Assembly (NCBI GenBank): GCA_910588745.1
Contig: CAJURK010000058.1
Location: forward strand, 1-14,482
Source: an uncultured Dorea sp.
GTDB taxonomy: Bacteria > Bacillota > Clostridia > Lachnospirales > Lachnospiraceae
DNA: 14,482 nt
Direction of reading: 5' to 3'
The translations under genes and the position numbers were made by a program. The notes under the pieces are model-generated. The model saw nothing but the letters and a program-made list of their open reading frames with translations. It searched no databases and was not told the origin of the DNA. This document shows positions 1 through 8,920 of this stretch, piece after piece. Positions within the stretch are counted from its first letter, which is position 1. Each line of letters opens with the position of its first letter.

Positions 1-80
1 ATTTTTTAGCCGGTGCATTGCCAGTTAGACAGCCGGAAGGCTGAATAGTAACAAACTTGGTAAAAATTTGAAAAACTTGG

Positions 81-110
81 TTGACAATATCTAAAATGAC
101 ATGATATAGT
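81..110 (+). promoter_or_regulatory. rpoB promoter, sigma-A type with extended -10
   Basis: The -35 box TTGACA is at 81-86 and the -10 box TATAGT at 105-110, 18 bp apart. TG at 102-103 gives an extended -10 (TGATATAGT). The predicted transcription start is near 116-118. The sequence upstream is AT-rich and carries the octamer AAACTTGG twice (53-60 and 73-80), 20 bp apart, the second copy touching the -35 box. Bases 1-80 hold no gene that I can see, only a small AGCC-GGAA-GGCT hairpin at 31-42. A dedicated promoter means rpoBC can be transcribed apart from any upstream ribosomal protein operon. Confidence 0.85.
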
Positions 111-116
111 AAAGAA

Positions 117-242
117 TGCGCTACTGTGGAAAGTTGTGCCACTGTATTGCGCCCAAAATTAGTCTGACAAGCTGATTTTGTGTCGAAACTGTAAGTTTTT
201 GGGCATTTTGCCCGCCAAAAAATAAATGGGGAGAGTGTGTCA
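117..242 (+). promoter_or_regulatory. structured 5' leader of rpoB (three hairpins)
   Basis: Three adjacent stem-loops can be drawn by eye. Hairpin 1 (118-152) pairs GCGCTAC and GTGG with CCAC and GTA-TT-GCGC, giving 11 bp with one T-T mismatch and a TT bulge, and it starts at the predicted first transcribed base. Hairpin 2 (154-180) pairs CAAAATTAGT with GCTGATTTTG, 10 bp including two G-T wobbles, with a 7-nt loop. Hairpin 3 (196-221) has the core GGGCA-TTT-TGCCC inside a TTTTT/AAAAA pairing. The ribosome-binding site GGGGAG (228-233) follows at once. No terminator-like U-run follows hairpin 3, so translational control or mRNA stability is more likely than attenuation. Function is inference only. 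Confidence 0.55.
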
Positions 243-3200
243 ATGGAGAAGAACAGAATTCGCCTTATCAAAAGTGGAAAAAGTTCACGCATGAGCTATT
301 CCAGACAAAAAGAAGTGCTTCAGATGCCGAATCTAATCGAAGTCCAGAAGGATTCCTACCAATGGTTCCTGGACGAAGGTTTGAATGAAGTATTTGATGA
401 TATTTCTCCAATTACGGATTACAGCGGCCATCTGAGTCTGGAATTTGTGGATTATACCTTGTGCGAGAAAGATGTGAAGTATACCATTGAAGAATGCAAA
501 GAGCGCGACGCGACTTATGCGGCGCCTTTGAAAGTGAAAGTACGGCTTCACAACAAAGAAACAGATGAAATCAATGAACATGAGATTTTTATGGGAGATC
601 TGCCACTTATGACTGCGACTGGAACCTTTGTGATCAACGGCGCAGAGCGAGTAATTGTAAGCCAGCTCGTTCGTTCTCCCGGCATTTACTATGCCATCGC
701 ACACGACAAAGTGGGAAAGAGACTCTTCTCGTCTACTGTAATTCCAAACCGCGGCGCATGGCTGGAATATGAGACGGATTCCAACGACGTGTTCTATGTT
801 CGTGTGGACAGAACAAGGAAAGTGCCGATTACGGTGCTTGTGCGCGCGCTTGGTATTGGAACCAATCCGGAGATAGTGGAGCTGTTCGGCGAGGAGCCGA
901 AGATACTGGCAAGCCTTGAAAAAGACGCGGCGTCTAACTATCAGGAAGGCCTTCTGGAATTATATAAGAAGATTCGTCCGGGCGAGCCTCTGGCAGTGGA
1001 CAGTGCGGAGAGCTTGATTACAAGTATGTTCTTCGACCCAAGACGCTATGATCTGGCCAAGGTTGGACGGTATAAATTTAATAAGAAGCTGTCTTTCAGA
1101 AACCGTATTACCGGGCAGATTCTGGCTGAACCGGCGGTGAGCCAGGTGACCGGCGAGGTGATCGCGGAAAAAGGAACGAAGATTACCAGAGAACTGGCGG
1201 ATCAGATTCAGAATGGAGCCGTTCCGGCGGTATGGATTGACCGTCCGGAGGAGGAGAGGGCGATTAAAGTCTTGTCCAACATGATGGTGGATCTGGATGC
1301 GGTTGTGGATATAGACCCGAAGGAAGCCGGAGTGACAGAACAGGTATACTATCCGGTTCTGGCCGGGATTCTGGAGGAGACGGCGGGGGATATCGACGAA
1401 TTGAAGGATGCAATCCGCAGAGATATCCACGATTTGATTCCGAAGCATATTACAAAAGAAGATATTTTGGCTTCGATTAACTATAACATTCACTTAGAGT
1501 ACGGACTTGGGAATGACGACGATATTGACCATTTGGGCAACAGGCGTATCCGTTCCGTAGGCGAGTTGTTACAGAACCAGTACCGGATCGGTCTGTCCAG
1601 ACTGGAGCGAGTGGTTCGCGAGCGTATGACAACCCAGGACTTAGAGGGAATTTCTCCGCAGTCCCTGATTAATATTAAACCGGTAACCGCGGCGGTGAAG
1701 GAGTTCTTCGGATCTTCCCAGCTTTCCCAGTTCATGGATCAGAATAATCCGCTGGGCGAACTGACCCATAAGAGACGTCTGTCCGCACTGGGTCCCGGGG
1801 GTCTGTCAAGAGACCGCGCGGGATTCGAGGTTCGGGACGTGCATTATTCCCACTATGGAAGAATGTGTCCGATTGAGACGCCTGAAGGACCGAACATCGG
1901 TCTGATTAACTCCCTTGCCTGCTATGCCAGGATTAATCAGTATGGTTTTATTGAGGCGCCTTACCGGAAGATCAGCCATGAAGACCCGAAGAACCCAAGG
2001 GTTACGGAAGAGGTTGTTTATATGACGGCTGACGAAGAGGATAACTATCATGTAGCGCAGGCGAACGAGCCGCTGGATGCGGAAGGGCATTTCAAACGGA
2101 AGAACGTATCCGGCCGATACCGGGAAGAGACGCAGGAGTATGAGCGCAGAATGTTTGATTACATGGACGTATCTCCGAAAATGGTGTTCTCTGTTGCGAC
2201 TGCATTGATTCCGTTCCTGGAAAACGATGATGCGAACCGCGCCCTGATGGGATCCAACATGCAGCGTCAGGCGGTGCCGCTTCTGATGACGGAGGCGCCG
2301 GTGGTGGGAACTGGTATGGAAGAGAAGGCGGCGGAAGACTCTGGCGTCTGCATTATCGCGGAAGCCGGAGGCGTTGTCGAGCGTTCCACATCCACTGAGA
2401 TTACGGTGCGTCAGGACGATAAGTCCCTGAAGAAATATAAATTGACAAAATTCCTCCGCAGCAACCAGAGCAACTGCTACAACCAGAGGCCGATTGTATT
2501 TAAAGGCGACAGGGTTGAAGCGGGACAGGTGATTGCGGACGGTCCGTCTACTTCGAATGGAGAGATGGCCCTTGGAAAGAACCCGCTGATCGGATTTATG
2601 ACCTGGGAGGGTTATAACTACGAGGACGCGGTACTCTTAAGCGAAAGACTGGTACAAGACGACGTATATACGTCTGTGCATATTGAAGAATACGAGGCGG
2701 AGGCCAGAGATACCAAGCTTGGTCCGGAGGAGATCACAAGAGATATTCCCGGCGTAGGCGACGACGCCCTTAAGGATCTGGATGAGAGAGGTATCATCCG
2801 TATCGGAGCGGAGGTCCGCGCAGGAGATATCCTGGTAGGAAAGGTAACCCCGAAGGGCGAGACGGAGCTTACAGCAGAGGAGCGGCTGCTTCGCGCGATT
2901 TTCGGCGAGAAGGCCAGAGAGGTCAGAGATACTTCTCTGAAAGTGCCTCACGGAGAATATGGTATTGTAGTGGACGCCAAGGTGTTTACCAGAGAGAACG
3001 GCGACGAACTGTCTCCGGGCGTAAATCAGGCTGTCCGCATCTACATTGCCCAGAAAAGAAAGATTTCCGTAGGAGATAAGATGGCGGGACGTCATGGAAA
3101 TAAGGGCGTTGTTTCCCGTGTGCTTCCGGTAGAGGATATGCCGTTCCTTCCAAACGGACGCCCGTTGGATATCGTGCTGAATCCGCTGGGCGTACCTTCC

Positions 3201-4130
3201 CGTATGAATATCGGACAGGTATTGGAGATCCATCTGTCCCTTGCGGCAAAGGCTCTTGGCTTTAACATTGCAACGCCGGTATTTGACGGCGCCGATGAGA
3301 ATGATATTATGGATACGTTGGATCTGGCCAACGATTACGTGAATTTAGAGTGGGAAGAGTTCGAGAAGCTTCACAAGGAAGAACTGCTCCCGGAGGTTAT
3401 GGAGTATCTCTATGAGAATCGTGATCACAGAGAATTGTGGAAGGGCGTGCCGTTGTCCAGAGACGGGAAGGTTCGTCTCCGGGACGGACGTACCGGAGAG
3501 TTTTTCGACAGTCCGGTAACCATTGGACACATGCACTATCTGAAACTCCACCATTTGGTAGACGATAAGATCCATGCCCGTTCTACCGGTCCTTACTCGC
3601 TGGTAACCCAGCAGCCTTTGGGCGGAAAGGCTCAGTTCGGCGGACAGCGTTTCGGCGAGATGGAGGTTTGGGCGTTGGAGGCTTATGGCGCGTCCTATAC
3701 GCTGCAGGAGATTCTGACGGTAAAATCTGACGACGTGATCGGACGTGTGAAGACCTACGAGGCGATTATTAAAGGCGAGAATATTCCGGAGCCTGGTATT
3801 CCGGAATCCTTTAAGGTCCTCTTGAAGGAATTCCAGTCCCTTGGCCTGGATGTACGCGTACTTCGCGACGACAATACCGAGGTTGAGATCATGGAGACGG
3901 TTGACATGGGCGAGACGGATTTCCATTCACTAATCGAGGGAGACAGAAGATATAACAGGGAGGATGACGATCTGGGCGAACACGGCTATACGGCTCAGGA
4001 ATTCCAGGGAGATGAACTTGTAGATATTGAAGAAGAACCTGACGACGAGTTTGACGATATGGAACCTGAAGATGATGAGTTCGGGGATGATTTTGAGATT
4101 GAATTTGATGAAATGTCAGATGACGAATAG
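243..4130 (+). CDS. rpoB: DNA-directed RNA polymerase subunit beta
   Basis: Beta subunit of RNA polymerase; with beta' it forms the active-site cleft for RNA synthesis in the cytoplasm. The product is 1295 aa. I prefer ATG 243 to the in-frame GTG 237 because GGGGAG (228-233) lies 9 nt from the ATG but only 3 nt from the GTG. The rifampicin-binding region is at residues 490-516, with Q496, D499, H509 and S514 matching E. coli Q513, D516, H526 and S531, all sensitive type. The active-site lysines K938 and K946 sit in KRKISVGDKMAGRHGNKG (E. coli K1065/K1073). The clamp-proximal segment with QPLGGKAQFGGQRFGEMEVW is near residue 1120. The protein ends in a strongly acidic tail; 23 of the last 35 residues are D or E. 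This makes it about 100 aa longer than the Bacillus protein. rpoC follows after 14 bp. Confidence 0.98.
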   Translation: MEKNRIRLIKSGKSSRMSYSRQKEVLQMPNLIEVQKDSYQWFLDEGLNEVFDDISPITDYSGHLSLEFVDYTLCEKDVKYTIEECKERDATYAAPLKVKVRLHNKETDEINEHEIFMGDLPLMTATGTFVINGAERVIVSQLVRSPGIYYAIAHDKVGKRLFSSTVIPNRGAWLEYETDSNDVFYVRVDRTRKVPITVLVRALGIGTNPEIVELFGEEPKILASLEKDAASNYQEGLLELYKKIRPGEPLAVDSAESLITSMFFDPRRYDLAKVGRYKFNKKLSFRNRITGQILAEPAVSQVTGEVIAEKGTKITRELADQIQNGAVPAVWIDRPEEERAIKVLSNMMVDLDAVVDIDPKEAGVTEQVYYPVLAGILEETAGDIDELKDAIRRDIHDLIPKHITKEDILASINYNIHLEYGLGNDDDIDHLGNRRIRSVGELLQNQYRIGLSRLERVVRERMTTQDLEGISPQSLINIKPVTAAVKEFFGSSQLSQFMDQNNPLGELTHKRRLSALGPGGLSRDRAGFEVRDVHYSHYGRMCPIETPEGPNIGLINSLACYARINQYGFIEAPYRKISHEDPKNPRVTEEVVYMTADEEDNYHVAQANEPLDAEGHFKRKNVSGRYREETQEYERRMFDYMDVSPKMVFSVATALIPFLENDDANRALMGSNMQRQAVPLLMTEAPVVGTGMEEKAAEDSGVCIIAEAGGVVERSTSTEITVRQDDKSLKKYKLTKFLRSNQSNCYNQRPIVFKGDRVEAGQVIADGPSTSNGEMALGKNPLIGFMTWEGYNYEDAVLLSERLVQDDVYTSVHIEEYEAEARDTKLGPEEITRDIPGVGDDALKDLDERGIIRIGAEVRAGDILVGKVTPKGETELTAEERLLRAIFGEKAREVRDTSLKVPHGEYGIVVDAKVFTRENGDELSPGVNQAVRIYIAQKRKISVGDKMAGRHGNKGVVSRVLPVEDMPFLPNGRPLDIVLNPLGVPSRMNIGQVLEIHLSLAAKALGFNIATPVFDGADENDIMDTLDLANDYVNLEWEEFEKLHKEELLPEVMEYLYENRDHRELWKGVPLSRDGKVRLRDGRTGEFFDSPVTIGHMHYLKLHHLVDDKIHARSTGPYSLVTQQPLGGKAQFGGQRFGEMEVWALEAYGASYTLQEILTVKSDDVIGRVKTYEAIIKGENIPEPGIPESFKVLLKEFQSLGLDVRVLRDDNTEVEIMETVDMGETDFHSLIEGDRRYNREDDDLGEHGYTAQEFQGDELVDIEEEPDDEFDDMEPEDDEFGDDFEIEFDEMSDDE

Positions 4131-4144
4131 GAAGGGGTGCCAGT

Positions 4145-7100
4145 ATGCCAGCAAATAATAATGAACAAACATACCAGCCAATGACGTTTGATGCAATCAA
4201 AATCGGGTTGGCATCGCCTGAAAAAGTGTTAGAGTGGTCGAGAGGCGAGGTTACCAAACCGGAGACCATTAACTATAGAACCTTGAAACCGGAAAAAGAC
4301 GGACTGTTCTGCGAGCGGATTTTCGGACCCAGCAAGGATTGGGAATGCCATTGCGGTAAATATAAGAAGATTCGTTATAAAGGCGTGGTCTGCGACCGCT
4401 GCGGCGTAGAGGTTACCAAGTCCAGCGTCCGCCGCGAGCGGATGGGACACATTGCTCTGGCGGCGCCGGTTTCCCATATTTGGTATTTTAAGGGAATTCC
4501 AAGCCGTATGGGATTGATTTTGGATTTGTCGCCCAGGACATTGGAGAAAGTTTTGTATTTTGCTTCATATATTGTATTGGATCCGGGCGAAACAAACCTG
4601 ATGTACAAACAGATCCTGTCCGAGGCGGAGTACCAGGAAGCCAGAGAAAACTGGGGAAACGCGTTCCGTGTGGGAATGGGAGCCGAGTCGATTGAGGAGC
4701 TGTTAAAAGCCATCGACTTAGAGAAAGAATGTACAGAACTGCAGAACGGGTTAGAAGGAGCCACCGGCCAGAAGAGGGCAAGGATTGTAAAACGTCTTGA
4801 GGTGGTGGAAGCATTCCGCGAGTCCGGCAACAAGCCGGAGTGGATGATTATGACCAATATTCCGGTCATTCCGCCGGATCTGCGGCCCATGGTGCAGTTG
4901 GACGGCGGACGGTTCGCTACGTCTGATTTGAATGATCTGTACCGGAGAATTATTAATAGAAATAACCGTTTGAAAAGACTCTTGGAACTGGGAGCGCCGG
5001 ACATTATTGTAAGAAATGAAAAGAGGATGCTGCAGGAAGCCGTAGACGCGCTGATTGACAACGGCCGCAGAGGACGTCCGGTAACCGGACCCGGCAACCG
5101 GGCGCTGAAGTCGCTGTCTGATATGCTGAAGGGTAAATCCGGCCGTTTCCGTCAGAACCTGCTTGGAAAGCGTGTGGATTATTCCGGTCGTTCGGTTATC
5201 GTGGTAGGACCGGAGCTTAAGATCTATCAGTGCGGTCTTCCGAAAGAAATGGCGATCGAGCTGTTTAAGCCGTTTGTTATGAAGGAGCTGGTTCAGAACG
5301 GAACCGCCCACAATATTAAAAATGCAAAGAAAATGGTTGAGAGACTGCAGCCGGAGGTATGGGATGTGCTGGAGGATGTTATCAAAGAGCATCCGGTTAT
5401 GTTAAACCGCGCCCCTACGCTGCACAGACTTGGTATTCAGGCATTTGAGCCGGTTCTGGTAGAGGGTAAGGCAATCAAGCTGCATCCGCTGGTATGTACC
5501 GCTTACAATGCGGACTTTGACGGAGACCAGATGGCAGTTCATCTTCCTCTGTCGGTAGAAGCTCAGGCGGAGTGCCGGTTCCTCCTGCTGTCTCCGAATA
5601 ACTTGCTGAAGCCTTCGGACGGCGGTCCGGTTGCGGTTCCCTCCCAGGATATGGTGCTTGGAATTTACTACCTGACGCAGGAAAGGCCGGGTGCCAAGGG
5701 GGAAGGGAAGTTCTTTAAAAATGTAAACGAAGCGATTCTCGCGTATGAGAACGAGGCTTTGACGCTCCATTCCAAAATTAAGGTGCGTATTACTAAGACA
5801 ATGCCGGACGGTGCAGAAAAGAGCGGAATCGTAGAATCCACGTTAGGCCGGTTTATTTTTAACGAGATTATCCCGCAGGATCTGGGGTTTGTTGATCGTG
5901 AGACGGAAGGAAACGAGCTGCTTCCGGAGGTTGATTTCCATGTAGGAAAGAAACAGCTTAAGCAGATTCTGGAGAAGGTTATCAATACGCACGGGGCAAC
6001 TGCAACGGCGGAGGTTCTGGATGCGATTAAATCTACAGGATATAAGTATTCTACAAGAGCGGCTATGACCGTATCGATTTCTGATATGACTGTGCCGCCG
6101 CAGAAGCCGGAGATGATTGCCCAGGCGCAGGATACGGTAGATAAAATTACCAGAAACTATAAGCGAGGGCTGATTACGGAAGAAGAGCGGTACAAAGAAG
6201 TTGTTGAGACATGGAAGGCGACCGACGACGCTTTGACAGAGGCGCTGCTTTCCGGCCTGGACGCCTATAATAATATCTTTATGATGGCCGACTCCGGAGC
6301 CCGTGGTTCGGATAAGCAGATTAAGCAGCTTGCCGGCATGCGGGGACTGATGGCGGATACCACAGGCCGTACCATTGAGCTGCCGATTAAGTCGAACTTC
6401 CGTGAAGGACTGGACGTATTGGAGTATTTTATGTCCGCCCATGGAGCCCGCAAGGGTCTGTCGGATACCGCGCTTCGTACAGCCGATTCCGGATACCTGA
6501 CCAGACGAATGGTAGACGTATCCCAGGAGCTGATCATCCATGAAGTGGATTGCCGGAGAGAGGGCAGGGAAATTCCCGGCATGTATGTAAAAGCATTCAT
6601 GGACGGAAACGAAGAGATTGAGAGCCTGCAGGAGCGTATTACAGGGCGTTACCTGTGCGAGGACATTCTTGATAAAGACGGCAATACTATTGTGAAAGCG
6701 AACCATATGGTTACTCCGAGACGCGCGGAAAAGATTATGAAATATGGTGTGGATGAGAACGGCGGTTCCTTAAATAAAATCAAGATCCGCAACATTCTTA
6801 CCTGTAAATCCCACAAGGGAGTATGCGCGAAATGCTACGGCGCTAATATGGCCACCGGCGAACCGGTACAGGTTGGCGAGGCTGTCGGCATTATTGCCGC
6901 ACAGTCGATCGGCGAACCCGGTACGCAGCTTACCATGCGTACCTTCCATACGGGCGGCGTTGCCGGCGACGATATTACACAGGGTCTTCCCCGTGTTGAG
7001 GAGCTTTTTGAGGCAAGAAAACCGAAGGGTCTGGCAATTATCACGGAATTTGGCGGTGTTGCAACGATCAATGATACCAAGAAAAAGCGTGAGATTATTG

Positions 7101-7867
7101 TCACGAATGATGAAACCGGGGAATCCAAAGCTTATCTGATTCCTTATGGTTCCAGAATTAAGATTATGGACGGCGCAGTACTTGAGGCCGGCGACGAGCT
7201 GACGGAGGGTAGCGTCAATCCGCATGATATCTTAAAGATTAAGGGACTTCGTGCCGTACAGGATTATATGATCCAGGAGGTACAGAGAGTGTACCGCCTG
7301 CAGGGTGTTGAAATTAATGATAAACACATTGAAGTCATCGTTCGCCAGATGCTGAAAAAAATCCGCATCGAACAGGATGGAGATTCTGGTTTCCTTCCGG
7401 GAACGATGGTAGATATCTTAGAGTTTGAAGATAAGAATGAAGAACTGGAGGCGGAGGGATTGACGCCGGCAACCGGCGAGCAGATCATGCTCGGTATTAC
7501 CAAGGCATCCCTTGCAACCAACTCATTCCTGTCAGCCGCATCCTTCCAGGAAACGACGAAGGTGCTGACAGAGGCGGCTATTAAGGGTAAAGTCGATCAT
7601 CTGGCAGGATTGAAGGAGAACGTAATTATCGGAAAACCAATTCCGGCAGGTACAGGTATGAGGAAATACCGGGATGTCAAGCTGGATACAGAACTTGAAC
7701 TGGATGAAGAGATTCTTGTAGACGACGGGGCTGAAGCGATTGGCATAATCGGAGGCGCCGAGACGGCGGTCGAGGTGGAGATATCCGAAGACGCAGAGAA
7801 TCCGCAGGACGGGAAGGAATCCGAACCAGAACTTGTAACTGTTACAGAAGCGGATGAGATACAATAG
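4145..7867 (+). CDS. rpoC: DNA-directed RNA polymerase subunit beta'
   Basis: Catalytic beta' subunit of RNA polymerase, 1240 aa. GGGG (4134-4137) sits 7 nt before the ATG. The N-terminal zinc site is C68, C70, C83 and C86 (CHCGKYK...CDRCGVEV). The Mg-binding motif NADFDGD is at 455-461, with catalytic Asp 457, 459 and 461. The bridge helix includes GARGSDKQIKQLAGMRGLM from residue 718. The trigger loop region starts near 752 with REGLDVLEYFMSAHGARKG. The second zinc site is C803, C887, C894 and C897. No large lineage insertion is visible between these motifs. The last ~60 residues are a loose acidic tail, as in the RpoB of this window. The 14-bp gap to rpoB and 12-bp gap to the next gene contain no terminator, so read-through is expected. 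Confidence 0.98.
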   Translation: MPANNNEQTYQPMTFDAIKIGLASPEKVLEWSRGEVTKPETINYRTLKPEKDGLFCERIFGPSKDWECHCGKYKKIRYKGVVCDRCGVEVTKSSVRRERMGHIALAAPVSHIWYFKGIPSRMGLILDLSPRTLEKVLYFASYIVLDPGETNLMYKQILSEAEYQEARENWGNAFRVGMGAESIEELLKAIDLEKECTELQNGLEGATGQKRARIVKRLEVVEAFRESGNKPEWMIMTNIPVIPPDLRPMVQLDGGRFATSDLNDLYRRIINRNNRLKRLLELGAPDIIVRNEKRMLQEAVDALIDNGRRGRPVTGPGNRALKSLSDMLKGKSGRFRQNLLGKRVDYSGRSVIVVGPELKIYQCGLPKEMAIELFKPFVMKELVQNGTAHNIKNAKKMVERLQPEVWDVLEDVIKEHPVMLNRAPTLHRLGIQAFEPVLVEGKAIKLHPLVCTAYNADFDGDQMAVHLPLSVEAQAECRFLLLSPNNLLKPSDGGPVAVPSQDMVLGIYYLTQERPGAKGEGKFFKNVNEAILAYENEALTLHSKIKVRITKTMPDGAEKSGIVESTLGRFIFNEIIPQDLGFVDRETEGNELLPEVDFHVGKKQLKQILEKVINTHGATATAEVLDAIKSTGYKYSTRAAMTVSISDMTVPPQKPEMIAQAQDTVDKITRNYKRGLITEEERYKEVVETWKATDDALTEALLSGLDAYNNIFMMADSGARGSDKQIKQLAGMRGLMADTTGRTIELPIKSNFREGLDVLEYFMSAHGARKGLSDTALRTADSGYLTRRMVDVSQELIIHEVDCRREGREIPGMYVKAFMDGNEEIESLQERITGRYLCEDILDKDGNTIVKANHMVTPRRAEKIMKYGVDENGGSLNKIKIRNILTCKSHKGVCAKCYGANMATGEPVQVGEAVGIIAAQSIGEPGTQLTMRTFHTGGVAGDDITQGLPRVEELFEARKPKGLAIITEFGGVATINDTKKKREIIVTNDETGESKAYLIPYGSRIKIMDGAVLEAGDELTEGSVNPHDILKIKGLRAVQDYMIQEVQRVYRLQGVEINDKHIEVIVRQMLKKIRIEQDGDSGFLPGTMVDILEFEDKNEELEAEGLTPATGEQIMLGITKASLATNSFLSAASFQETTKVLTEAAIKGKVDHLAGLKENVIIGKPIPAGTGMRKYRDVKLDTELELDEEILVDDGAEAIGIIGGAETAVEVEISEDAENPQDGKESEPELVTVTEADEIQ

Positions 7868-7879
7868 GAGTGTTGAAAG

Positions 7880-8239
7880 ATGAGCAAGAAAAATGTTGAG
7901 CCAGAAAGAGTGAGAAAGGGTCCTATGACCGTCGAGGAAATCAAAGCCATGAGAGCGGCAGAGGGCATGATCGTTGACCTTGAAGACGAGGGAACGAATG
8001 TATATATCATCAAGGCTTATCAGGAGAAGATGAGTGTTGCAGTCGGCAGAATGTATAAGCAGGCCAGACGAGAAATGGGACTGACCCAGCAGGAGGTTGC
8101 AGATGTTTCCGGAGTAAAGAGACCGAATATTGCCCGGTTAGAGAGCGGTAAACACAGCCCTACTGTGGATATGTTAAACCGTATTGCAGATAGTATGGGC
8201 ATGGATATGGAAATCCATTTAATCGAGAGGGAACAATAA
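7880..8239 (+). CDS. XRE-family helix-turn-helix protein
   Basis: Small protein of 119 aa with a Cro/C1-type helix-turn-helix at about residues 57-112. LTQQEVA (68-74) fits helix 2 and SGVKRPNIARLESG (77-90) fits the recognition helix with its typical xPxxxRLExG-like pattern. The first ~55 residues (KGPMTVEEIKAMRAAEG and onward) are not a domain I recognise; they could be an oligomerisation or partner-binding arm like that of some antitoxins. AGGAG (7866-7870) overlaps the rpoC stop codon and lies 9 nt from the ATG. The stop TAA overlaps the next start (TAATG), so it is translationally coupled to the HD-domain gene. It probably binds DNA; the target is unknown. Its place behind rpoC suggests growth-rate-linked expression. 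Confidence 0.85.
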   Translation: MSKKNVEPERVRKGPMTVEEIKAMRAAEGMIVDLEDEGTNVYIIKAYQEKMSVAVGRMYKQARREMGLTQQEVADVSGVKRPNIARLESGKHSPTVDMLNRIADSMGMDMEIHLIEREQ

Positions 8240-8814
8240 TGGAGAGTCGAATTACAAGGGAACGCGCCCATGAAATATTGATGAAATACATGGAGGGCGA
8301 AAATTATATTCAGCATTCCTATGCGGTAGAAGCGATCATGAAGGGGCTGGCAAAAAGGCTTGCTCCGGACGACGTGGAATACTGGGGATGCGTGGGGCTT
8401 CTTCATGATTTGGATGAAGAACAATGCGACTGGCGGCACGACATGAGCGTGCATGGCCCGACCTCTGTTGAGATCCTAAAGAAAGAAGGAATCGACGACA
8501 AAGAGCTGGGAGACGCAATCAAGGCTCACAATCCAAAGTGCGGCATGAAGGCAAAGACAAAGCTTCAATATTCTATCCTTGCGGCAGATCCTATGAGCGG
8601 ATTTGTGAAGGCAGTTGCACAGATTTATCCGGATAAAAAGATTGCAAGCGTGAAGCATAAGTCGGTCATGAAGCGGTTCAACGAGCTTCGGTTCGCTTCC
8701 GGCGCTAACCGTGACTATATGGAAATGATTGAGTTTACGGGACTTAGCCTGGATGATTTAATTGATATTGCACTGGAGGAAATGGGTGCGATTGCCGAGG
8801 CGCTTGGGTTATAA
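8239..8814 (+). CDS. HD-domain (HDIG-type) phosphohydrolase-like protein
   Basis: Cytoplasmic protein of 191 aa with the HD metal-site pattern: H26 in QHSYAVEAIM, the HD pair H56-D57 in GLLHDLDEEQ, further histidines H67, H72 and H97, and D117 in AADPMSG. The family (PF01966-like) usually hydrolyses phosphate ester bonds of nucleotides or cyclic dinucleotides; the substrate cannot be told from the sequence. There is no signal peptide or membrane segment. The ATG shares its A with the stop of the XRE gene, and GAGAGG (8225-8230) provides the ribosome-binding site. It is the last gene of the apparent rpoBC unit. No clear rho-independent terminator follows; GGTTATAACC (8807-8816) is palindromic but too short to be one, although T-rich DNA follows at 8833-8845. 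Confidence 0.85.
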   Translation: MESRITRERAHEILMKYMEGENYIQHSYAVEAIMKGLAKRLAPDDVEYWGCVGLLHDLDEEQCDWRHDMSVHGPTSVEILKKEGIDDKELGDAIKAHNPKCGMKAKTKLQYSILAADPMSGFVKAVAQIYPDKKIASVKHKSVMKRFNELRFASGANRDYMEMIEFTGLSLDDLIDIALEEMGAIAEALGL

Positions 8815-8832
8815 CCAGTCAGAAATCAATGC

Positions 8833-8861
8833 TTTTTATTTTAGATGAAATATGTTATAAT
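8833..8861 (+). promoter_or_regulatory. extended -10 promoter upstream of the orphan ORF
   Basis: TGTTATAAT at 8853-8861 is a perfect -10 hexamer with the TGn extension. The matching -35 position (8833-8838, TTTTTA) is poor, which extended -10 promoters tolerate. The transcript would begin near 8868. An imperfect palindrome ATTCT-TCGCG-AGAAT (8862-8876) spans this start and could be an operator. Downstream, GAATGAT (8873-8879) can pair with ATCATTC (8898-8904) in the leader. Confidence 0.6.
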
Positions 8862-8920
8862 ATTCTTCGCGAGAATGATGGGAGTATTTGTTATATTATC
8901 ATTCCTGGAGTATAAATAAT

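Noticed and set aside
7880..8814. XRE plus neighbour as a toxin-antitoxin pair
   Set aside because: The partner is a 191-aa HD-domain protein with intact metal residues, not a known toxin fold, and the genes follow rpoC as normal operon members.
8807..8845. Possible terminator after the HD-domain gene
   Set aside because: GGTTATAACC gives at most a 3-4 bp stem, and the T-rich stretch is not adjacent. It does not fit a rho-independent terminator.
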